Under the pieces are notes generated by a model. That model was not told the origin of the DNA. It saw only the letters and a program-made list of their open reading frames with translations, and did no database searches. The position numbers were made by a program, and so were the translations under genes. A stretch of 33,250 bases of DNA from Synechococcus sp. AG-686-F08 (GTDB taxonomy: Bacteria; Cyanobacteriota; Cyanobacteriia; PCC-6307; Cyanobiaceae): NCBI GenBank assembly GCA_003210315.1, contig QCVQ01000019.1, forward strand, positions 1 to 33,250. The letters are read 5' to 3'. This document shows, one piece after another, positions 11,282 to 18,788 of this stretch; the first letter of the stretch is position 1, and each line of letters begins with the position of its first letter.

Positions 11282-12256
11282 GTGATCGCCGCCGCAGGCC
11301 TTGACCTGTTGGTCGGCGATCCCCGCTGGTGCCCCCATCCAGTGGTGGCCATGGGTCGAGTGATCACTGGATTAAGACAATGGATCGAAGCCTGGGCCGG
11401 AGACCGGCCCTTTCCACTGCGCGCCGGTGGGTTTCTGATCACCTTCGTGTTGGTGTTGGGAAGCGGCGGAACGGGCTGGCTGCTCGAGCGGCTGATCTTG
11501 CCACCGTCTCCATTGCCCCAACCTTTGGCGGCATTGTTACTCGTGATTGCCTTGGCAAGTGCCCTTGCAGCACGCAGCCTTCGCGACAGCGTGCTGGCTG
11601 TCCTTCAGGTCCTTCCCGACCTCCCCTCAGCAAGAGAGCGCTTGAGTTGGATTGTTGGCCGTGACGTGAGCCAATTGGATCAAGATGGAATCCTCCGGGC
11701 GAGCGCCGAAACAGCCAGTGAAAATGCCGTGGATGGACTGTTTGCCCCCTTGTTTTGGATGCTGATCGGAGCAGGCCTATGGAAGGCGGGGTTCAGCCAA
11801 GGTCCAGGCCCCCTGGCCATGGCATGGGCCTTCAAAGCCAGCAGCACCCTTGATTCCATGCTCGGGTACAGGAAGGAACGGCTGCGCTGGCTCGGGACTG
11901 CTGGGGCCAAGCTCGACGATCTCCTGACCTGGTTGCCCTGCAGGTTGGTGCTCATCACGCTTCCACTGGTGAGTTTGCGCTGGACCCAATGGTCAACAAC
12001 GGTGGGTGCGGCGGTTGTTGATGGGAGCCCTGATCCCTCTCCAAACGCAGGACTCTCAGAATCCATTTTTGCCCACTGCGCCGGCGTTCAGCTGGGCGGC
12101 CTCAATCGTTACGGCAACACGTGGATCAACAAACCGCTGCTTTCGGCCCAATCAGGGAAGGCAACAGCTTCAGGCGTGCGCAGAATGTTGGACCTTGGCC
12201 TCAAACTTGAAGCGGCTTGGTTGGTGGTGGCAGCTGGCTGGTCGTTCCTTCAGTAG
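11282..12256 (+). CDS. cbiB: Adenosylcobinamide-phosphate synthase, CbiB/CobD family
   Basis: Integral membrane enzyme that attaches the aminopropanol arm during cobalamin (pseudocobalamin in these organisms) synthesis. It opens with the family signature LDLLVGDPRWCPHPVVAMG, then a hydrophobic segment, and has RDVSQLDQDGILRASAETASEN (about residues 126-147) and AFKASSTLDSMLGYR, all typical of CbiB. GTG at 11282 is taken as start; the frame stays open a little upstream into ilvC, so a few more residues are possible. The 3' end overlaps the convergent sugar transferase gene by 7 bp. Confidence 0.92.
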   Translation: MIAAAGLDLLVGDPRWCPHPVVAMGRVITGLRQWIEAWAGDRPFPLRAGGFLITFVLVLGSGGTGWLLERLILPPSPLPQPLAALLLVIALASALAARSLRDSVLAVLQVLPDLPSARERLSWIVGRDVSQLDQDGILRASAETASENAVDGLFAPLFWMLIGAGLWKAGFSQGPGPLAMAWAFKASSTLDSMLGYRKERLRWLGTAGAKLDDLLTWLPCRLVLITLPLVSLRWTQWSTTVGAAVVDGSPDPSPNAGLSESIFAHCAGVQLGGLNRYGNTWINKPLLSAQSGKATASGVRRMLDLGLKLEAAWLVVAAGWSFLQ

Positions 12257-13008
12257 GCACCACGATCCATAGGCAAAAGAAGCACTCCAAAGGTGCGCAG
12301 AATGATCGCCAAATCAAGAAGGAAAGAGCGACCTCTCGAATAGGCCAAATCAAGCCTCACCCGCTTGGCATAGCTGAGATTATTGCGACCACTCACCTGC
12401 CACAACCCTGTCAAACCAGGTCTTACAGCCAAAACCTCATCCATGAAAGGGCCATATCTTTCGATTTCCTTATCGACGATTGGCCGGGGTCCAACCACGC
12501 TCATCTCACCGCGTAAGACGTTCAGGAACTGAGGAAGTTCATCCAGGCTGGAACGCCTCAAGAAGCGGCCGATCGGAGTGATGCGAGGGTCTTGGCGAAG
12601 CTTGAAATCCCGCTCAAACTCAGCGCGCATTTCCGGTGACTCAGCCAACACGCGTTGCAGAACAGCGTCAGCATCAGCGCGCATGGTGCGGAATTTGATG
12701 CAACCAAAACGGCGATATCCACGACCAACGCGTTTCTGGACGTAAAACACCGGTCCAGGCGAACTCAAGCTCACCAAGGCAGCAATCAACAAAAAGGCTG
12801 GAGATCCAAGCCCCAAGGCCAACAAGGAAAAAGCAATATCACCACTTCGCTTGAGCGAGCGTCCCAGCCGGCTCTGTTTTCTAACCAGTGCCACTGATGT
12901 GAGCACTGAGGGAGGAGCTGACAACAACTCGAGATGCCGCTTCGTCGCACGTCGACTCAGGCTGGATCCACCTGCCTGAAACGACGAACGACGAAGACTG
13001 ACTTGCAT
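12250..13008 (-). CDS. Bacterial sugar transferase (polyisoprenyl-phosphate glycosyl-1-phosphate transferase)
   Basis: 252 residues from the ATG at 13008 (MQVSLRRSSF). The core is the PF02397-type domain: KRSGDIAFSLLALGLGSP with a membrane segment, FYVQKRVGRGYRRFGCIKFRTM, then RITPIGRFLRRSSLDELPQF, MSVVGPRPIVDKEIERYG and RPGLTGLWQVSGRNN. These enzymes load the first sugar phosphate onto a lipid carrier at the start of exopolysaccharide or O-antigen synthesis. The open frame continues to 13365, but that extension is cysteine/serine-rich and overlaps another gene, so I exclude it. The sugar specificity cannot be told from sequence. Confidence 0.9.
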   Translation of the reverse strand: MQVSLRRSSFQAGGSSLSRRATKRHLELLSAPPSVLTSVALVRKQSRLGRSLKRSGDIAFSLLALGLGSPAFLLIAALVSLSSPGPVFYVQKRVGRGYRRFGCIKFRTMRADADAVLQRVLAESPEMRAEFERDFKLRQDPRITPIGRFLRRSSLDELPQFLNVLRGEMSVVGPRPIVDKEIERYGPFMDEVLAVRPGLTGLWQVSGRNNLSYAKRVRLDLAYSRGRSFLLDLAIILRTFGVLLLPMDRGAY

Positions 13009-13222
13009 CAAGTGTCCCTTGAGTCTCAACCTACTGAACCGCAACAAGGGACAACTAAAAGAGCAAAAGGTCCAGTCACCGCAACGGCACAGGAACAACT
13101 GCTGATTTCGGCTCGCTTGCGCACGACCATCGTATCTGCAGAGAACAGCATTTGCTGACAGAAACAGATCAAGAAGTTTCTCAGCCAATTGCGGCGAAGA
13201 GCAAGAATTCCGAAGCTGGGTC

Positions 13223-13480
13223 ATGACTTCCACCGACACATCCATCAGCGCCCTTCTCGAAGAAGCTCTACAAGAGCCAACGATTGGAGAAACAGGGAGC
13301 TTTCGGTGGCACGCCACAGCGATTGGAATCGCGGCGCTTGGGATCGATGAATCCCCGCCTTCCACACCACCCTTTGAAAAGGCCTTGAAGGAAGGCTTAG
13401 AGATTGGCTTGGATCTAAGCCGAGAGGAGCGTGAATTTCATCAAGTGAGCCAGGGGCTAGTCCTCTTGTTTCATTCTTAA
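13223..13480 (+). CDS. Small hypothetical protein
   Basis: 85 residues, acidic, with plausible coding composition (SISALLEEALQEPTIGETGS, LKEGLEIGLDLSREEREFHQ). No family recognised, no signal or membrane segment. No clear Shine-Dalgarno before the ATG at 13223. It opposes the N-terminal extension of the sugar transferase frame, and only one of the two can be real; I favour this one because its amino-acid make-up is more protein-like. Confidence 0.5.
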   Translation: MTSTDTSISALLEEALQEPTIGETGSFRWHATAIGIAALGIDESPPSTPPFEKALKEGLEIGLDLSREEREFHQVSQGLVLLFHS

Positions 13481-13535
13481 TTGATTGAAGACTTATAAAG
13501 CAAACATTTTAAACAGCCCAAAACAAGCAATTAAT

Positions 13536-13628
13536 TTGAAAAAGCACCTGCTCATCGTTGCCAAATACTGGCTTGGAGGATTCACCGCATTAATGCTTCT
13601 GTTCTATGCAATCATTTCCATAAAATAA
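13536..13628 (+). CDS. Possible 30-aa single-pass membrane peptide
   Basis: A TTG-initiated frame gives LKKHLLIVAKYWLGGF followed by TALMLLFYAIISIK: a basic N-terminus, one hydrophobic span of about 20 residues and a terminal lysine. This is the layout of small inner- or thylakoid-membrane peptides. It lies about 55 bp behind the preceding small gene on the same strand. There is no ATG and no good ribosome-binding site, so it may be fortuitous. Confidence 0.3.
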   Translation: MKKHLLIVAKYWLGGFTALMLLFYAIISIK

Positions 13629-13677
13629 AGCCTCTTCCAGCAGACATGGGCATCATAAAAACACCTATCTGCAGGAA

Positions 13678-14082
13678 TCATTCCCCTCGCAATATTGCTC
13701 CATTCCAAAGAGGATGGGACAGAATCACTGACAAATCATCAAGAAGCTGTGTCTGAGCTTCATATGTCCAACTGCGGTCGATGATCTGCATCAGATATTC
13801 ATGCTGTGCTCCGTGTCCGCGCTGGCGAGAGCAAACAACAATGACATCATCGTATGAAATAGGAAAATCATTAGTTAAAGATCGACCCAAAATCCCCTCT
13901 GAGATAAACAACAAAAAATCACAAACAACCTGACTAAGAAACTCCTCTCCCTCAGCAAGATCTCCGCAGGCAATCATCTGCTCTTTCGTCTGTGGCGTAT
14001 ACGTCACAAATGAAAAAAAGAAAGGAGCACCCGTTTTCTGTAAAAACAAGCCTTTAAATGGCCGACTGCCCATCTTGTTCAC
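13678..14082 (-). CDS. Hypothetical protein
   Basis: 134 residues, start MNKMGSRPFKG (14082). Two hydrophobic patches (FFFSFVTYTP near residue 25; VVCDFLLFISEGILG near residue 55) look like buried strands or helices rather than membrane spans. Ends RGE. No motif recognised. The only gene in the AT-rich transition between core and island for which the reading frame is convincing. Confidence 0.6.
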   Translation of the reverse strand: MNKMGSRPFKGLFLQKTGAPFFFSFVTYTPQTKEQMIACGDLAEGEEFLSQVVCDFLLFISEGILGRSLTNDFPISYDDVIVVCSRQRGHGAQHEYLMQIIDRSWTYEAQTQLLDDLSVILSHPLWNGAILRGE

Positions 14083-14593
14083 ATTTTTGATCGTGACTCA
14101 TGACTCATGACAGAGACCTCGGCAATATCTAGAAAGCCTCTGAATTCTAAACCCACTCTTTTATCCTTCTCAGTGCTGATCGCAGCAAAAGGCCTACTCC
14201 TGCTTGACGAGAAACAGTGCAGCTATAAGGAAGAGCATTCACATTGACTGACCTGCGATTGTTTCAGAGAAACAATACAAAATAATCAATCAAATAATGC
14301 CATGAGGAAAAGCAGCAGATTATCCGAATTCTCATGGTTCATTAGACCGGGCATGCGTCATGCATTCCCAGCCTTAAGACCAGGCACTCAGGATTTTGCA
14401 AATCAGATCCCAGCGATTGCAATCTCTGACTACAGAAAGCACATGTGGGGGTGGCATTCACTCACTCAAATCCGAGATTCACATGAATCATTGACATCTA
14501 ACCAACGATTTAGAACGGAGAGGGTGGAAGTCAATTTCACCCAAAACGGGACGGCATGACACAACATGGGAAGGATTTCCCAAATCGTGCCAG

Positions 14594-14617
14594 AAATACC
14601 ACAACAAATACCACAAC
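14594..14617. repeat. Perfect 12-bp tandem repeat near the island's left edge
   Basis: AAATACCACAAC occurs twice with no gap (14594-14605, 14606-14617). Short direct repeats of this kind resemble integrase arm-type or excisionase binding sites beside an attachment site, and an AlpA-type protein is encoded just to the right. That function is inference. Confidence 0.6.
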
Positions 14618-14669
14618 ACGGAGAATGTCGTTGAGGTGGTCTAGTCCAATCCACGAAGGGAAATGCCCT

Positions 14670-14698
14670 GGACGATTTCAGATCACGGACGATTTCAG
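14670..14698. repeat. 12-bp direct repeat beside the alpA terminator
   Basis: GGACGATTTCAG is repeated exactly at 14670-14681 and 14687-14698 (17 bp centre to centre). It lies between the tandem repeat at 14594 and the terminator of the alpA operon, and may be a protein-binding site or a target duplication. Confidence 0.55.
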
Positions 14699-14706
14699 GC
14701 AGGCAC

Positions 14707-14739
14707 AAAAAAAGGCAGAGCACCCGTGAGTGCCCTGCC
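14707..14739 (-). terminator. Rho-independent terminator of the helicase-alpA operon
   Basis: Stem GGCAG-a-GCAC / GTGC-c-CTGCC (14714-14739) with a 6-nt loop. On the minus strand it is followed directly by seven T residues (complement of 14707-14713). It lies 9 bp beyond the end of the AlpA-type gene, which makes it the end of the minus-strand operon starting at 16995. Confidence 0.88.
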
Positions 14740-14747
14740 TGCTGAGG

Positions 14748-14945
14748 TCATTGCTTTGCGATCTGGTCTTGCATCCACTTGGTGACGTCGGACTCCACCC
14801 AGACGACGGTGTTCCCACCCACAGAGATCTGCCTAGGGAACGTTTCTGCCTCCATCCATCGATAGAGGGTTGATCGGGTCACCCCGACCAGGTTGAGCAC
14901 CTCGGGGAGTCGGAGGAACCGAGGTGCTGTGGTTTGTCTGGGCAT
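14748..14945 (-). CDS. AlpA-type winged-helix DNA-binding protein (excisionase/regulator-like)
   Basis: 65 residues with the MerR-like AlpA/excisionase pattern: LRLPEVLNLVGVTRSTLYRW, then FPRQISVGGNTVVWVESDV and KWMQDQIAKQ. The recognition helix is the VTRSTLYRWM stretch. AlpA-type proteins regulate or direct excision of cryptic prophages, satellites and integrated plasmids. Its start overlaps the stop of the 89-aa gene (ATGA), and a terminator follows, so it is the last gene of the operon. No integrase is visible next to it, which is unusual for this family. Confidence 0.85.
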   Translation of the reverse strand: MPRQTTAPRFLRLPEVLNLVGVTRSTLYRWMEAETFPRQISVGGNTVVWVESDVTKWMQDQIAKQ

Positions 14946-15214
14946 CAGATAGTCGCTCCCCTGCGATGCCGCTGCGCGTTCATTCGCTCCAACGCAAAAT
15001 CAAGGTCCTCCAAGAACCACTCCACGTCCTCAAGCAGGTCGGGGTAGAGGAAGGCATGGACATCGATGGCATTGACCAGAAAGTCGTTAGCGCTGTCCGA
15101 TGTCCCATAAGGGCGAAGACCCATCAGAGACCGTGCCTCCTCAATGGTCTCGATCTGTTCTGCGGTTGGAACCCAGTCCGCCAGTTTCGGGTTGGTGCTG
15201 AAAGGAGTGCTCAT
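14945..15214 (-). CDS. Small acidic protein between helicase and AlpA genes
   Basis: 89 residues, not recognised. It contains PTAEQIETIEEARSLMGLRP and a strongly acidic C-terminal half (FLYPDLLEDVEWFLEDLDFA) predicted helical, ending in a basic tail RMNAQRHRRG. Its ATG overlaps the helicase stop and its TGA overlaps the alpA start, so the three products are probably made in a coupled fashion. A replication accessory or regulator role is inferred from the operon only. Confidence 0.72.
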   Translation of the reverse strand: MSTPFSTNPKLADWVPTAEQIETIEEARSLMGLRPYGTSDSANDFLVNAIDVHAFLYPDLLEDVEWFLEDLDFALERMNAQRHRRGATI

Positions 15215-16995
15215 CAGACCGACACCTCCTCTGGATCGAACAGGAAGTCGGTGAAACGACCACCAGTCACCACTGGTTCGGGCGCAGGATCAGGTTCCTG
15301 AGGGGTGTCACCGGACTCGGCACCAGTCATGACTCCCTTCTGAGCATCCAGTAGATACCAGTCCTTGTTCTCACCGTTCACCGTCTTCAACCAACGACCA
15401 TTGGGTCGATCAGGGTTGACTCTGTATCCAAGTCCCGTGCAGACGTTCTTAAAGGTGCTGGTCTTCCACTTGGAGGAGTACTCAGAGAATCGTTCGAACT
15501 CCGGGTAATACCCGAAGAAGGCAATGACCTCGTCCTTGCTGACTTCTGATCCGTTATCGACAACGCCCTGAATGAACTTGGTCAGTTCGTCCAGGAGCAT
15601 CTGGTCGCCATAACAGATCTTGAGCAACTGGCGTTCTGCCATGACGTTGTCCTCGAACTTGACCAGACCGTTCTTGAGGTACTGGTCCAGGCAGTAAACG
15701 CAGGTCGAATAGAAGGCAGACCACTCGTTCTGATCCCAGACCTTCTTGTCGCAAAGACGTCCTCCGTGGAAGTCGGCAGGGGTCTTACCCGTGAGGTCCT
15801 CCTGCTCTCCGTAGTACGTACTGATCGGTGCAAACCAGATGCGTCGTCGGTCCGAACGGTGCGTCGTGGAGATCGTGTAGTTGGTCGTGATGACCAACTT
15901 GGGTGCCTTGTCCTCATCAATCACCAACTTGGCGACACCTTTGTCCTCAACGGTGAAACCATCAGTGATCTGGTTGTAGAGGGTCTCAAGTTCGAAGTCC
16001 TTGGTTGTGTCAGAGAGCACGACGATCTCCTTGTCAGGGGTGAATCCAGACATGAGAAATCTGTTGTCCCCTGTCTTCTCCTTCTTCATATCGACAAAGT
16101 GCCAGGGTTTGATGTGCCGGAACGACTTGGCAATGATCGATTTGCCATTGCCTCCTGCCTTCCACTCCGTTGTGCGGTCGTAGAAGACGATTGCTCTTCT
16201 GTTTTCGGGTGGATAGAAGTTATGGAGCAGATATCCATAGGAGGTAACAAGGGTCTTGAGCATTCCGTGATTGACCACCCAACGACCTGATTGCTTCTCT
16301 TGTGCCAGGTTCTGCATGAAGTCCCACCAGATGCCGTGGGGACCTTCTTCGAGGTTGTCCTCTTTGAAGTCGGCAGGACGGATCTGCTTCTCCCAGACAA
16401 AAATTTCGGGAGGCAAGACCGCGTAGGGAATAAGCGTCGGAGGTCGGTGCTTCGTGACCACCACAACTCCATTGCGGAAGCAGACATGTGCCTGATCATC
16501 CATGTCCTTAAGAGGACGTTGAGGCACTGCTTCGACTTTGCCTTTGTCGTCTTCTGACTCCACGAGAGGGAGAGAGGGGAGGAACTTGAGAGTCCAGGTC
16601 GTGAACAGATCACTTCGATCGTGTACCCGTTCAATTAGGTGCTCAACGTTGATGTCTCCTGCCATACCCCCGATCACCTCAAGGGTGGTGAGAGTCCAGT
16701 CAAAGATCTTTTCCGAGACCTCCATGTCCTTGATGGACCCAAGGATCTTCACTCGACGACCAAGTTTCTGGACGATCAGATACGGACCGTCCTCCTGGTC
16801 TGGTTCTCGAAATTTGTAGAACCCGAAAGCAGGGAGGAACTCTTTTACATATCTGAATGCATTGTGCTTTGAAAGTTTTGCAATCCTTTTTTTGTTTTCT
16901 TTGTCTGGATACCAGAAGAAAGATTTGCGAATAGAACCACTTGGTTCGATCACCGACATAGTGTTCGAACCGATAATTTCCCTTGCTGTAAACAT
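15214..16995 (-). CDS. SF3/D5-type helicase, putative replication protein of the element
   Basis: 593 residues. Walker A is WKAGGNGKSIIAK (GGNGKS, residues 281-286), Walker B EIVVLSD (323-329), sensor 1 KLVITTNY (366-373), followed by an RSDRRRIWF arginine stretch (380-388) in the arginine-finger position. This is the arrangement of phage/plasmid D5-like primase-helicases. The N-terminal 270 residues show no catalytic primase motif that I can identify, so DNA unwinding is better supported than priming. The start ATG at 16995 is preceded by AGAGGG at good spacing, and that leader contains one of the island's 8-bp repeat triplets. First gene of the operon ending with alpA. Confidence 0.85.
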   Translation of the reverse strand: MFTAREIIGSNTMSVIEPSGSIRKSFFWYPDKENKKRIAKLSKHNAFRYVKEFLPAFGFYKFREPDQEDGPYLIVQKLGRRVKILGSIKDMEVSEKIFDWTLTTLEVIGGMAGDINVEHLIERVHDRSDLFTTWTLKFLPSLPLVESEDDKGKVEAVPQRPLKDMDDQAHVCFRNGVVVVTKHRPPTLIPYAVLPPEIFVWEKQIRPADFKEDNLEEGPHGIWWDFMQNLAQEKQSGRWVVNHGMLKTLVTSYGYLLHNFYPPENRRAIVFYDRTTEWKAGGNGKSIIAKSFRHIKPWHFVDMKKEKTGDNRFLMSGFTPDKEIVVLSDTTKDFELETLYNQITDGFTVEDKGVAKLVIDEDKAPKLVITTNYTISTTHRSDRRRIWFAPISTYYGEQEDLTGKTPADFHGGRLCDKKVWDQNEWSAFYSTCVYCLDQYLKNGLVKFEDNVMAERQLLKICYGDQMLLDELTKFIQGVVDNGSEVSKDEVIAFFGYYPEFERFSEYSSKWKTSTFKNVCTGLGYRVNPDRPNGRWLKTVNGENKDWYLLDAQKGVMTGAESGDTPQEPDPAPEPVVTGGRFTDFLFDPEEVSV

Positions 16996-17004
16996 AGAAC
17001 CCTC

Positions 17005-17028
17005 TGTTAATCTGTTATTTTGTTATTT
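17005..17028 (-). repeat. 8-bp repeat triplet, copy A (helicase leader)
   Basis: On the minus strand three units of the consensus WTAACRRA follow one another at 8-bp pitch (ATAACAAA, ATAACAGA, TTAACAGA), 10 bp upstream of the helicase ATG. The same DNA on the plus strand includes the -35-like TTGTTA of the promoter for the small gene at 17071. A protein bound here could control both directions. Confidence 0.75.
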
Positions 17029-17047
17029 GTATAAATTGTGATACAAT
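17020..17047 (+). promoter_or_regulatory. Probable sigma70-type promoter for the small gene at 17071
   Basis: TTGTTA (17020-17025), a 16-bp spacer and TACAAT (17042-17047), about 23 bp before the ATG at 17071. The -35 lies inside repeat triplet A, suggesting control by whatever binds those repeats. Confidence 0.5.
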
Positions 17048-17070
17048 ACAATCATATTTACTAGAAATAT

Positions 17071-17184
17071 ATGCAAGCAGTTATCGATAAGTCGACAGAA
17101 AATAAGGCGAGTGAAGTTAAACCTCAACTCACCCTTAAAAGAACTTCTCCCGCTCCGGGTGTGTATGTTTATAAGTGGGTATGA
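17071..17184 (+). CDS. 37-aa small protein in the helicase upstream region
   Basis: ATG at 17071, TGA at 17182-17184. The peptide starts MQAVIDKSTENKASEVKPQL and ends SPAPGVYVYKWV: polar and charged N-terminal half, hydrophobic-aromatic C-terminus, no membrane span. It has a good promoter in front, is divergent from the helicase gene and is enclosed by two 8-bp repeat triplets (17005 and 17186). No ribosome-binding site is evident. The location would suit a replication or copy-number regulator, which is inference. Family not recognised. Confidence 0.5.
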   Translation: MQAVIDKSTENKASEVKPQLTLKRTSPAPGVYVYKWV

Positions 17185-17185
17185 C

Positions 17186-17209
17186 CAACAAATTAACGGA
17201 ATAACACTT
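17186..17209 (+). repeat. 8-bp repeat triplet, copy D
   Basis: Units ACAACAAA-like, TTAACGGA and ATAACACT at 8-bp pitch on the plus strand, directly after the stop of the 37-aa gene. It shares a further GAAACTG downstream with copy E at 30242, so the similarity extends beyond the triplet. Confidence 0.7.
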
Positions 17210-17459
17210 AGAAACTGAATTCAGGAGTGTTTTCTAATTGAAGTGAAGAGACGAACCGATTGACATCATCCTGCAGTCTCTTTTGATAGGGACCACCTGC
17301 TCCAGGACCAGGAACAGTGAATGAACGTTTTTGTCCTCCATAGAAGGCAACCAAACGTTTATGTCCTCCGCGTCTCTTGGCGACGTGAAAGGTTCCTTCA
17401 TCAGAGATGCGACCAAGGAACTTCGTGACCTTACGGATATATGCGTGGGAAGTGCTCAT
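17208..17459 (-). CDS. Small basic protein, weakly HicA-like
   Basis: 83 residues, basic. The middle (AKRRGGHKRLVAFYGGQKRS followed by FTVPGPGAGG) faintly recalls the GSHxxF...TVP pattern of HicA-type double-stranded-RNA-binding toxins, but no HicB-like antitoxin partner is apparent in the neighbouring gene, so I do not call a toxin. The start ATG overlaps the stop of the upstream gene (ATGA). AT-rich cargo composition. Confidence 0.6.
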   Translation of the reverse strand: MSTSHAYIRKVTKFLGRISDEGTFHVAKRRGGHKRLVAFYGGQKRSFTVPGPGAGGPYQKRLQDDVNRFVSSLQLENTPEFSF

Positions 17460-17947
17460 GCATCCTCCTGAGCACAGGTGTTCTCAAAGACAATGCAGTT
17501 ATCCATGGTAAGTGAATGAAATCCTTCCCCTTTTGGCAGGACATACTCAACATGTATATCTGAAATAAACTCTTCATTTTGGTTGAAGAATTCATCGATA
17601 GAAGAGAATCTATTGCGAAGACTCAAAAGCAAGTCGTCGGTAAGTGTCTCTTCAGTGTCTTTGAGGTCGGCAAGAAAGATAAAGTTGTAGTCAGGCAATC
17701 CTTCTTCGAGTCGATTATTCCATTCAGGAAAGTCTGGGTAGAACATCTCAAAGTAGAGATCGATCTCATATGTGTCTCCTACCTGCGGAAAGTCTTCAAC
17801 GGGAGTACTAGTACGACCATCCGCTTTTACGCGAAATCTACAACCAGTGCGACTGCGAAACTGCTGCATCAGCAAAGTAAATTCGTCGATGCATTTATTA
17901 GGAACTTGGTCAATGATGTAACTGATTTTTGGTTTTTTTGTAGTCAT
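17456..17947 (-). CDS. Hypothetical acidic cargo protein
   Basis: 163 residues, start MTTKKPKISYIIDQVPNKC. Acidic, with aromatic-rich stretches (YEIDLYFEMFYPDFPEWNNR) and an internal DLKDTEETLTDDLLLSLRNR helix. No family recognised. It overlaps the next gene by 4 bp. Its own leader carries hairpin element copy 1, so it is separated from the gene upstream by a structured RNA element. Confidence 0.65.
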   Translation of the reverse strand: MTTKKPKISYIIDQVPNKCIDEFTLLMQQFRSRTGCRFRVKADGRTSTPVEDFPQVGDTYEIDLYFEMFYPDFPEWNNRLEEGLPDYNFIFLADLKDTEETLTDDLLLSLRNRFSSIDEFFNQNEEFISDIHVEYVLPKGEGFHSLTMDNCIVFENTCAQEDA

Positions 17948-17967
17948 ATCAAGTCGGAACTATTAAT

Positions 17968-18034
17968 GGGGACAAGCACCATCAGTCGCCTGGTCCCCAG
18001 CAGGGTTTATTGACGGTCTGAAGTCGTCAGTAAA
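17968..18034 (-). repeat. Tandem hairpin element, copy 1
   Basis: Minus-strand order: directly after the TGA of the 18035-18679 gene comes stem TTTACTGACG / CGTCAATAAA (18006-18034, one G-U pair, 9-nt loop). Then comes CCC and a second structure GGGGAC...GTCCCC (17968-17973 with 17993-17998) enclosing CAG-GCGA-CTG. The next gene starts 20 bp later. No T-run follows, so it is not an ordinary terminator. Confidence 0.85.
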
Positions 18035-18679
18035 TCAAACTGAATGCAGTTGAGAAAGAGTAGAAGTAACCAGAGAAGACAGTTGCGCTACTTCTTTTAC
18101 GGTCTTATTCAGTGCCTCTTGCTCCTTCGATTCTGCAGACTGCTTTTCCTGGAGTTTCCACACATATTCAAAGTAAGAAGCACCACGAGCAATCACAGGA
18201 AATGTCATATAGGAATAACCGCGATCAATTGCACGGTCGTATTCAGAAGGGTCCTTGTAGATCCATGTAATAGGTTCCTCAGACAGAAGGTTTCCCGCAA
18301 TTTGTTGGATGAAATTGCGGTGCTCCTGCACGGTTGCCTGAACCAGTTTCGGGGAGTTGCGGTAGGTCATCAACATGAGAAGTGCATCAGCAGCACTCCA
18401 TGTCTCATATACAGGGACATAGAGAACCTCACGATTAATCACTTGACGACTTGGTGAGAAGTCACGTTCGACCTGATCTTGGACTCCGTACTTGCGCATG
18501 TAGTCAAAGACTATGGTCCTCTCTTCTTCAGATTCCCAGGAAACGCATTCAGAAAAGAAAGGGAGGAACTTCGCCCGCATCTTCTCCGAAGAGTAATAGT
18601 AATAGCGTTCTTCATTAACCAACTTGGTGTCTGCAATTGCAATAATGGATTCAACGAACTTCTTGCGATCAAATAGCAT
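18035..18679 (-). CDS. Hypothetical cargo protein with C-terminal coiled-coil-like region
   Basis: 214 residues, start MLFDRKKFVESIIAIADTKL. Aromatic-rich early region (ERYYYYSSEKMRAKFLPFFS). The last 45 residues (LQEKQSAESKEQEALNKTVK and onwards) look like a helical coiled coil. No catalytic motif or family recognised. Both sides are marked by hairpin elements (copy 2 in its leader, copy 1 immediately behind the stop), so it behaves like one unit of a punctuated array. Confidence 0.65.
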   Translation of the reverse strand: MLFDRKKFVESIIAIADTKLVNEERYYYYSSEKMRAKFLPFFSECVSWESEEERTIVFDYMRKYGVQDQVERDFSPSRQVINREVLYVPVYETWSAADALLMLMTYRNSPKLVQATVQEHRNFIQQIAGNLLSEEPITWIYKDPSEYDRAIDRGYSYMTFPVIARGASYFEYVWKLQEKQSAESKEQEALNKTVKEVAQLSSLVTSTLSQLHSV

Positions 18680-18714
18680 GATTAAAAAGTATTAGAGATA
18701 AGAAATAAAAGAAT

Positions 18715-18779
18715 GGGACTCTTACCAGCAGTCTCCTGGTCCCTGCAGGGTTTATTGACGGTCTGAGGTCGTCAGTAAA
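18715..18779 (-). repeat. Tandem hairpin element, copy 2
   Basis: Minus strand: starting 9 bp after the stop of the 18789-19145 gene, stem TTTACTGACG / CGTCAATAAA (18751-18760 with 18770-18779), then CCCTGCA and a second structure GGGAC...GTCCC (18715-18719 with 18739-18743) enclosing CAG-GAGA-CTG. Relative to copy 1 the tetraloop changes GCGA to GAGA, still GNRA, and the outer stem keeps pairing. Confidence 0.85.
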
Positions 18780-18788
18780 TCTGTCTCT

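Larger units (their letters stand above)
14083..14706. other. Gene-poor junction region between core genome and island
   Basis: About 620 bp without a convincing gene; both open frames here (14302-14559 plus, 14466-14723 minus) have poor composition and no ribosome-binding sites. It holds a tandem TGACTCA repeat (14094-14110), a perfect stem ATTGTTTC-AGA-GAAACAAT (14258-14276) and the short direct repeats annotated separately. No tRNA gene, the usual integration target, is recognisable. It is the likeliest place for the left island boundary because helicase/AlpA-type mobile genes begin immediately to its right. Confidence 0.5.

Noticed and set aside
13009-13365. 119-residue N-terminal extension of the sugar transferase
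   Set aside because: Serine/cysteine-rich, no domain, and opposed by a more protein-like frame at 13223-13480.
14083-14706. tRNA gene as integration target
   Set aside because: No T-loop GTTCRA motif with a pairing acceptor stem was found on either strand.
14302-14723. Open frames on both strands in the junction region
   Set aside because: Poor composition, no ribosome-binding site, each antisense to the other, and interrupted by repeats.
15766-16819. Plus-strand frames antisense to the helicase
   Set aside because: Mirror frames of a long GC-rich coding sequence with no independent signals.
17208-17459. HicA toxin of a toxin-antitoxin pair
   Set aside because: Only a faint motif match, and the coupled neighbour is not HicB-like.
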